From assembly GCF_000003815.2 (NCBI RefSeq), contig NC_049991.1, forward strand, positions 7,659,703-7,723,702: a stretch of 64,000 nucleotides of DNA, in the 5' to 3' direction. The notes beneath the pieces are model-generated. The model was not told where the DNA came from. It saw nothing but the letters and a program-made list of their open reading frames with translations, and did no database searches. This document shows, piece by piece, positions 56,561-64,000 of this stretch. Position 1 is the stretch's first letter; every line of letters starts with the position of its first letter. The stretch is from Branchiostoma floridae. Lineage: Eukaryota > Chordata > Leptocardii > Amphioxiformes > Branchiostomatidae. The translations under genes and the position numbers were made by a program.

Positions 56561-59500
56561 GTTTCTGGACGAAACCTCGTCTCCTCGTCCAGACAGAAAC
56601 CATTTAAGTTGTCCCGAATATGCAAATTTGTAAGCATACGCAATTAAACATTTTCAATTGTTTAAATATCTACCGACAAAATCCACTAGAGTATTGCAGA
56701 AATAATTTTTTTCTTCGGTTTCGTTCTTGTGAACACGATAATCTGGACACCGTAGAATGTCAACCATGTCGAGATAGAGTCACAGCGTCCTCTATCAGGC
56801 ATTGTGTAAACTGCAGCACGAATGGTTAGAAGATGACGTTGCATTGTATATCGGTGGCTACTATGAAACATACAGAATAGATATTGACTCAGGTCACCAC
56901 AGCCCATAAACAACTAAAAGGTCCAAGAATTGTCCATATCAAAACAAAATTTTACTGACAACTATTAAAGCTTCATTCTCCCATTTTCATGTAGTCATTC
57001 CTTGGTTGAGTTACCACCGACTACCACTAGGAGGCGCTTCTGAACCACTATGGAGATAACTTCCTATGAAAGTTTGGTGAACCTTATAACTCAGAGGGTC
57101 AAATAATTAACCTGTCAAGGTGTTTATAATGTATATTCATGCTAGAATTTCATCACTTCTTCAGGTATCATCATGTGGACCTGTTCATTTATACCAGTTA
57201 ATACAAGTTGCATACAGTGCAGACATTTCATTTTTTAGGTCAGAAAAAAAGAGACAAAGACAGAGGAAGCTTAAGCAGTGGCATATTTTAATTGGTTTTC
57301 ATCATCCCAATATAAACTGCAATATCACATCGCCATAGACAGCAGTCATTGATATACATGTATAATACACAGTGGCGTCTCCAACAGATCTACAATTGTA
57401 TGTTCCATTACTTTACATTAAGTACCACATAAAATCTAACTCTGAACCCGTTTCAACTATATTTCAAGTTCCTTTTTTGCATTTTCCTTGTGGCTGGACC
57501 TTTTCCAAACTAAGATAAAATTCCTAGATGTGTTTCACGTATATTTTTGGTTGCATTTACATATGAGCCCTAAACTTCATTTACATTGTACTTTTCGGTA
57601 ATAATTTTAGTTTTGAAACTCTACCACACTTCAAAACAACCTGTCGTAAAATAAACTAAATTCAAGGCATTCCAGCCACAAGGAAACTTCAATATTCAAC
57701 ATAACAATCGTGCTACTGCAATACTTCAAAAGCTAAAACAGCATAGGATACATTTTTTTTTCAACTCAGACTCTAAATATTAAATACACAGCTGGTAATG
57801 TTTACACACCAAAATTCTTCATACATAATACGGTTTATTGAAAATAATTATCAACGTTTTTGTTTCATTCCCATGTACCATAAAACTGTGCACAACATAT
57901 AGATGTAGATGGAAACAAATGATACCTCAATGGATACCACAGTAAACAAATAATTTTTTTGCTCACACAAAACTGTAACTAAATGAAACCACCCAAAGTT
58001 AAATAGGGGTGCATGGGGGGTAAAATATGACAGTATTAAACATTGATAGAACTCAATACTAATAATTACTGTAAAACAAAGACCATACAATGCTTACAAC
58101 GTGATCTTGAACCATGCATGTATACCAAACCCACAAACACAAGCGTTAAACATGAACCACTGTGATCCAAACTGCATGTAACTAGTACACTTGGAATGTC
58201 CCTCTCTCTACAGTTACAGCCAGTTTGTATTTTCTTTAGTCTTATAGTTATAATCTAAGCCTGTTTCATTTAACCTGTGGGGGTGTCTTTGCTGCCTAAG
58301 ACAAACCAATTTCTGTTCAGGAATCTAAGAAAACATTGACATTGTCTTTTTTTTTATGAGCCTTGCTTTATCTAAATAGAAGACATACAGTCATCAGCTG
58401 AATCTATAGCAGCCCCCTTCCCCTTGTGCAAATGAAAAGCAAGAAAATATTACTTCTCAAGTGTCAATAGTGACGCCTGTGACGGTAATCTATAGGATAC
58501 TAACATGAGACAAGTTGTGGTGTCAACAACCCAAGGAGAGAGTAAAACATGGCTGATTGCTTTTCAAGATTGCATGAATATAACAACAGTGAATACATTT
58601 AGAGGAAAACTCAGTACAGTATACTAGCCTGGTATCCATGCTTTTCTGGCACCAGTCCTCTCTTCTGATTGCATCCTGCCAAATACTGTACATTTGTAAA
58701 TGCCTTTAAGTTCAAGGGGATTAAATAGAGTGTTTGCAGTGGTTTAAAGTTTGCAGTTGAAAATAAGATGTAGACTACGCTACATATAAGCAATCAGAGA
58801 TACAACTGGAGCTAGAATACGATGGCCTGGCCACATATATATTCAAAACTACATGTACAATGTGTAGGACTAAAGGAACTTGATACATCGAGCTCTGACT
58901 ACCATCAAATCCTTAAACACAGATTAAGCACAGCCACAACATTATAGGATGTTTTTCTTGCCACATAATCAATAACATTTATGATATAACTCATACGATA
59001 CAATTTCTACAGCTTCAAAACTGCAAACACACTTACCTTACAATAGAAATACCAACATTATACACACAAACATATTTCACATGTAGGCAAGGCCTAAGGG
59101 TTCTGTTTGTCAGCAAGATATAAAGATTTATTGCATGTCTCTACACTTTGTATCTCTCCTTTTATTTTTATTGAAACATGTTTAGATGGCTATTTCTTCC
59201 CTATTATAACTGTTCCCTATATGAGCATCAGTATCCCATGTAGTCAGCTTAAAACTGTATTAACTCACAGCATTTCTACTTTCTGTCTTTGTACACGTCA
59301 AAGATAGATTTCAACCCCACAGAATATCTAGAAATATCAGGAATTTCAATGCAGGGTGGCACTATACACTTCACTGAAGAAAGATGGCTAATTGTTTGGA
59401 AATTCTAGCATTTTCTTTGCAAGTCCTGCAAGCCATACTACTCTGTTGATCTGTGGTTCGAGATTACACAACCTTCAATTGTTGACGAACAGCACAAGCG

Positions 59501-60807
59501 TAGTATACCAGTGCTGCTATATTAAAAAAAAACACATATCTCATGTGGTGTTGTCAAAAACAACAGTTGCTGCACTATAAGCTGGCTCGTGGTTTAAACT
59601 GTGCATGTCCAGTGTAGTGCATTGTGGGTAATATGTCAAAGGTGAAATCCCGATCAAGCATATGCATGTATCTAGACAATAACTGTTTACAACTTAGGGG
59701 CCTTAACCTTTGACCTGCACATGCCAAGTTCAAACCATGAAACAGCTTATACAAAACTAAGAGAGTTGGAAAGCAAAACTAGGCATGTGATGGTTGGCCA
59801 GGAGTCTGTCACAGAAAGAGGTAGTCTTCTATGTGGAGGTACACGTTACCGTACTGATATTCTGTAGAGTTGTGAGGTAGCCTAACGCTAATCACCAGTG
59901 GATAGTGTAGCAGCGTAGCTAGCGGGAAACGTACTGTATCGTGAGGTATTGGATATGTAAGCTTGTGACTCATTGTGCCATAACAGTGCTCTATCGTGCA
60001 AGTGAGACACGCTATGACGGACATCCAAAGTTGTGGATATGACAAGACTGATCTTACAGAGAACACAGCTGTCCAAAGATAGAGATGTAAGATATACCTT
60101 CACTATGTAAACTTGTATGTTTGACAAATGTTACAGAGCAAGAAGCTAAATGTATCTCTGTGAATTTCCTATTTGCGTTACCAAACACAGATGCTAGACA
60201 CAGCACAGATTCTACCATGTGCTACACAGACAAGAGATATTGTTCAGTAGTGTATGTTTCTCTCAAAACATCACTGCTGAGATGTCCATACTCTACCCAT
60301 ACTATATGTGCCAACTTATGTTCTCACACAGCAAATGTGCAAATGTTTCTGCTTTTCTCTTTCTGTAATTCGCTTTTTTGCCATCTAAAGCCAGACAAAA
60401 ACATTCAGCCAAAAATGCAGTTCTTGGGGATGAAGCTTGGAAGGGTACGAACAAGTCCTATTGCAAGAAGCAGCATGTATACTTCAAAGAGTGTGTTATT
60501 CCCTATGGGCCCTGGACGCTTTAATTATACAGCTGTCTATTCAAGTTGTATATTCCTACAAAGCTGACAGCCATTTTGCCTATATTGCTCCAACTGGATA
60601 AGCTACCCTAGCACTCTTCACATAGTCGAACATAGTTTTCTTTTTACGCATTGCTTCTAGTTTCTTTATCGACAGACTTCCCTAGAAGCAATCTTATTTC
60701 TCAATACTAGAATGGGCATCCCTGTAAAGTTTAGAGGAATGGAAGTACTCTGCATATTGTACTTTATGTATTGCAAGGAAGGGGCAAGGAGAGAGAGACC
60801 AAAGTTG
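56561..60807. other. NPRL3 upstream region and probable PDPK1 3' UTR
   Basis: No exon is supported over 4.2 kb. The NPRL3 promoter should lie just above 56560. Downstream of the PDPK1 stop at 60808, minus-strand AATAAA copies occur near 59163-59171 and 57835, so PDPK1 may have a 3' UTR of 1.6-3 kb. A family B MITE at 59577-59750 is the only repeat recognised. Confidence 0.5.
59577..59750. mobile_element. MITE family B, copy 2
   Basis: The outer ends ataagctggctcgtggtttaa and accatgaaacagcttat form an imperfect inverted repeat. It shares gcattgtgggtaat and ttaacctttgacc with 27425-27612. Confidence 0.8.
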
Positions 60808-63800
60808 TTATCTCTTTTCTTCATCGCGGTTGATTTCTGGATAAGCAGCTCGCCGGACTTCGTCGATCTTCTTGCACCACTGGAGTGCGTAACCGTCCGG
60901 GTCCTCTAGGTAGTACGTTCGGTTAGGCTGAGAGTAGGGAAATACGTTATTCACCTAAGGAAGCATTTGCAGGCAAATGTGAAAAAAACTATTTCTCTTC
61001 CAAATGGGGTGGGGTAATATAACAAGTTTGCTTTAATCTTTTTTGTAAATCTATACACTTTGGCATTGTAAATTACATGACCCAAGAAGAAAAAATTAAA
61101 GCAAAACTTAATATATACATTTATATTACAGTGGCTTTCCAAAAGCAATCAGTACAATGTAACTGGTCAATTAGTACAGCGCAAAGTAAAGTATCTATAA
61201 AACATGACCTGATTAAATTGAAAGAAAAGATGCCACTTTAAATTTGTATCATACTAACCGTATGGACAAAGTAGGTCTTGAAATTCTTGGCCTCTGGTCT
61301 CAACTCAGGTGACCTGCAAGTGCAAGGATATTGTTAAGTTGTTTTGTTTGTTTTTAACTCTGGGCTGTTACATTCTTTTTGATAACAGAGATTTTGAAGT
61401 CAGATTTTTGTCAAAATGGTATATGATATACAGTATAAGACATACAAAATATACATGATTGTGAGACAAACAAAAGCTGAACCATTTTTTGCTAACTTAC
61501 CAAGGTATCTCTCCCTTTAACACCATGTTAACAGGGTCTACATAGTACAGGTGTGGCCCTTCTGTCAGGAGCAGTTGTCTTCTTCTTGCAAACAGACCCT
61601 AACATCAAAACACAACACAACATTCAACTTTGCTTTTAAACCGTATGTAAAATAGTACATGTACATGTGTGTACACATGTGTGTACAGAAATAGACAGTA
61701 CAGAAGTAATATCAATTCAACTTGAACACTTCACAATCTGTGTTTTGTCAATTAGAAAAATGGGTTTATGTATATAACATACTACATGTATTTTACTTCA
61801 GAATCTTTAATACAATTCAACTTACACATAGTTATCCCCAAGTTTTATACCTTCAATAAATGTATGTTACCTTTCTCTTGTCTGTGAGGCCCATCTTCAA
61901 GATGATGTTACCCTCTACAAAATGGTGCCTGAAAAAAAAAAGCATTAGATGTCATTTCTATGGCTACTGCAATCCACCTACAATACATATAGTGTAAGGT
62001 ACAAACCTCTAGAGAACAATATACATTGTACATTTTTAGTGGCAACTGTACATGCTACAAGACTGACTTCTAGTGCAAGATATTATGCTTAACAAACAAT
62101 ACTTCTGTGTATAGTTTTGTACAGAAAAATGCTACAGTTGGCTACATTTCAATGGTACATAGTGCTTGCATGGATTAGAAAATATCCAAGTTGGAAAAAG
62201 ACAACACTGAAAAGGGGCAATCAGAGATAGTAGACTTCAGACAGTAAGCATGTGCTGTAGAAACAGATAAGCAACCCAAAACCAGTACTGTTATATGTCT
62301 CCTTTAAACAACAACAACAACAGAAACAAAACTGTCCCCACCATTTGTTTTCTCGTCTTTGTTTCTGCACGATCCTCTGTCTCTCTTCGTTATCTATGTT
62401 CAGTTCTAGTCTGTTGGAGTGTGGGAGTATGCGGTACTTGGGCTTCACGGCCTTGGGAGTGTTATCTGCGCTGCTTTTTCTTTCCTGCACTTGTACTTTC
62501 TCCATGGCGGCCGCCTCCTTCTGTTTGAGCTCGGATGAGATCTCCAGACCGTGGAGGTCGCAGAATATCGACATGTCGTCCAGCCGCTTGTCAAACTCTT
62601 TGGCGCTCTGTAGAAGGGAACATGATCGGGCATCAGTTTCTGTGCTACATGCACAGCCTAGCAGAAAGTCTAAAAACTGCAGTGAGGCAAAAATGATGTT
62701 CACTACTACAGTGAATTGTGAAATTTTTGCAGTTGTTTATATTTGGGGGTTCCTCTGTGAGATTTCATCGCAAACTTTTCACATCGAAAATACATATCCC
62801 GCAAACTCAAAATGACTTACAGTATGCATAAGTGTAACCTGAGAATTAAGCAGCTTATATCCACTACATGCATGCACAAGTTACTTGCACTGGGAGCCAA
62901 AGTGGCCATTTGGCTCTATCAATTTTTTTTCTACCAACAAGATGTTATAAAAAGATGGCTGATAGTTGAAATACAGCTCTATATTTTTCTTAAATTGCCG
63001 GTGGGACTCTACCTCACACCTCAGCCTAACTGAAAATACATACAAGAACAAATGCATCATATTCTAATTATGAAGGGTCCCAAAAGATTTTGATCACTGC
63101 ATGGTCATTGATCACACAACGGGGCATACAGGGTTTTTTTAAGTGCCATCTTCTGCCAGTGTATACAGCCTACTTCACAGGAAGAGACTTACAACAAAGT
63201 CACTGCGCAAGTCCTGAGCATCAGGGGAGTTTGCTGGTAGGTAGGGCAGCAGCCGAGGGGGGGTCCGGTGGGGGAGGGTGTCCCACTCAATCCCCTCCAC
63301 AAACAGGTGCCCCCTCAGGCTCGGGTATCCCCCCCGCTCCTCGCAACCCAACCGTTCCGTCGGCTCCAGAATCTGGAAGGAGACAGAAGGTATGTGTGAT
63401 TGTACATATGCCTCTGCCCCTGAGGGGTTGCCAAAAAAGAAAAAAGGGAATTACAGCTACATCAGGTCATTTTATTTCTTTAATAATAAATTCCATGGTA
63501 AACAAGGTATACACATTTATGCATATGGTGCAAAATTCGTAACTATAAATTTCCCATATTTCAGAAAAATTCATCATCAAACATTGTTACGATGGAACAT
63601 TTTCATCTGAATAATACACATATAAAGTGCATCCAAACGATCCTATAAGATTAGTTTTTAAATCAAATAGACACAAGAAAAAAAAACATAATCATGGGCA
63701 AAAACACAAGAGACTCAAATAATAATGTACATTGTATGAGTCTTTGATTGGTAGAAAATCTTGTACTTTCTTCTTACAAATCCATGGAAGGCTACAGAAC

Positions 63801-64000
63801 AATGTAATTTTATTTACCAGTAGTTTCTTCACCAAGTCTTGAGCTTTAGAGTTGAAACCATCAGGAAAGTCATACTCTAACTTCTGAATCTTCTGGAATA
63901 TTAGGTACTCATTGCTGTGGTAAAAAAAAGGTTGAACATCATAAGCCATCAAGACTATTGTCACAATGTCACATTTCTATACACTCATTAACAAATATTT
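60808..64000 (-). CDS. PDPK1: PDPK1 (3-phosphoinositide-dependent protein kinase 1), C-terminal part; continues beyond the window
   Basis: Seven exons are visible: complement(60808-60927, 61259-61313, 61501-61598, 61871-61928, 62342-62607, 63193-63372, 63818-63914), with all phases consistent. The first visible exon encodes the end of the kinase C lobe ([26 protein letters not shown]). It is followed by [19 protein letters not shown], a charged linker (about 90 residues, Lys/Glu-rich), then the PH domain: [86 protein letters not shown]1 phosphorylates the activation loop of Akt, S6K, SGK and other AGC kinases at the plasma membrane through PIP3 binding by this PH domain. The N-terminal and catalytic exons lie to the right of the window. 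The last exon has an alternative acceptor 27 nt upstream. Confidence 0.95.

Noticed and set aside
60121-60567. 148-residue open frame on the plus strand
   Set aside because: It lies antisense in the likely PDPK1 3' UTR, is low in coding character, and has no family match.
1-64000. CRISPR arrays, operons or bacterial regulatory sites
   Set aside because: The tandem repeats have no regular unique spacers, and the window is clearly animal nuclear DNA with spliced genes.

Overview
The window is animal nuclear DNA: AT-rich, intron-rich and crowded with transposon debris. The most likely source is a lancelet (Branchiostoma) or another invertebrate deuterostome. That rests on the deuterostome-like NPRL3 and PDPK1 proteins, the chitin-binding CBM14 mucin, short dispersed inverted-repeat elements inside most introns, and tRNA-derived SINEs. 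I could not confirm the species without a search. Gene models were built by hand from splice sites. Five of the six complete models sum to a multiple of three. The sixth is exactly one base short and has a visible one-base deletion.

Layout. 1-1250: a 93-bp tandem repeat and the likely 3' end of the first gene. 1251-5984 (-): a secreted/ER carboxylesterase, 7 exons, 571 aa, catalytic triad complete. 7862-11923 (-): a mucin-like protein with about 38 copies of a 15-residue Thr/Ser repeat and two C-terminal CBM14 chitin-binding domains; a 1-bp deletion breaks the repeat frame. 14968-15682 (-): a small His-rich protein of unknown function. 17086-43050 (+): an arylsulfatase B-type gene, 14 exons, 478 aa. 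It has two alternative signal-peptide first exons, a dead duplicate of exon 2, and introns swollen by elements. Those introns hold a nested 5-exon gene for a 306-aa unknown protein inside a possible 7.4-kb mobile element, a 3.4-kb element with 222-bp inverted ends, a further inverted-repeat element, SINEs, and an intact single-ORF LINE with a 10-bp target duplication. 44075-56560 (-): NPRL3, the GATOR1 subunit, complete in 16 exons. 60808 to beyond 64000 (-): the C-terminal half of PDPK1, including the end of the kinase domain and the PH domain.

Functional links are limited. NPRL3 (amino-acid sensing upstream of mTORC1) and PDPK1 (AGC-kinase activator) are adjacent, same-strand growth-signalling genes. 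The carboxylesterase, arylsulfatase and mucin are unrelated secretory-pathway proteins. The features most worth a second look are the 19.5-26.8 kb insert with its 306-aa protein, the dead arylsulfatase exon, and NPRL3's three separate exon-edge tandem expansions.
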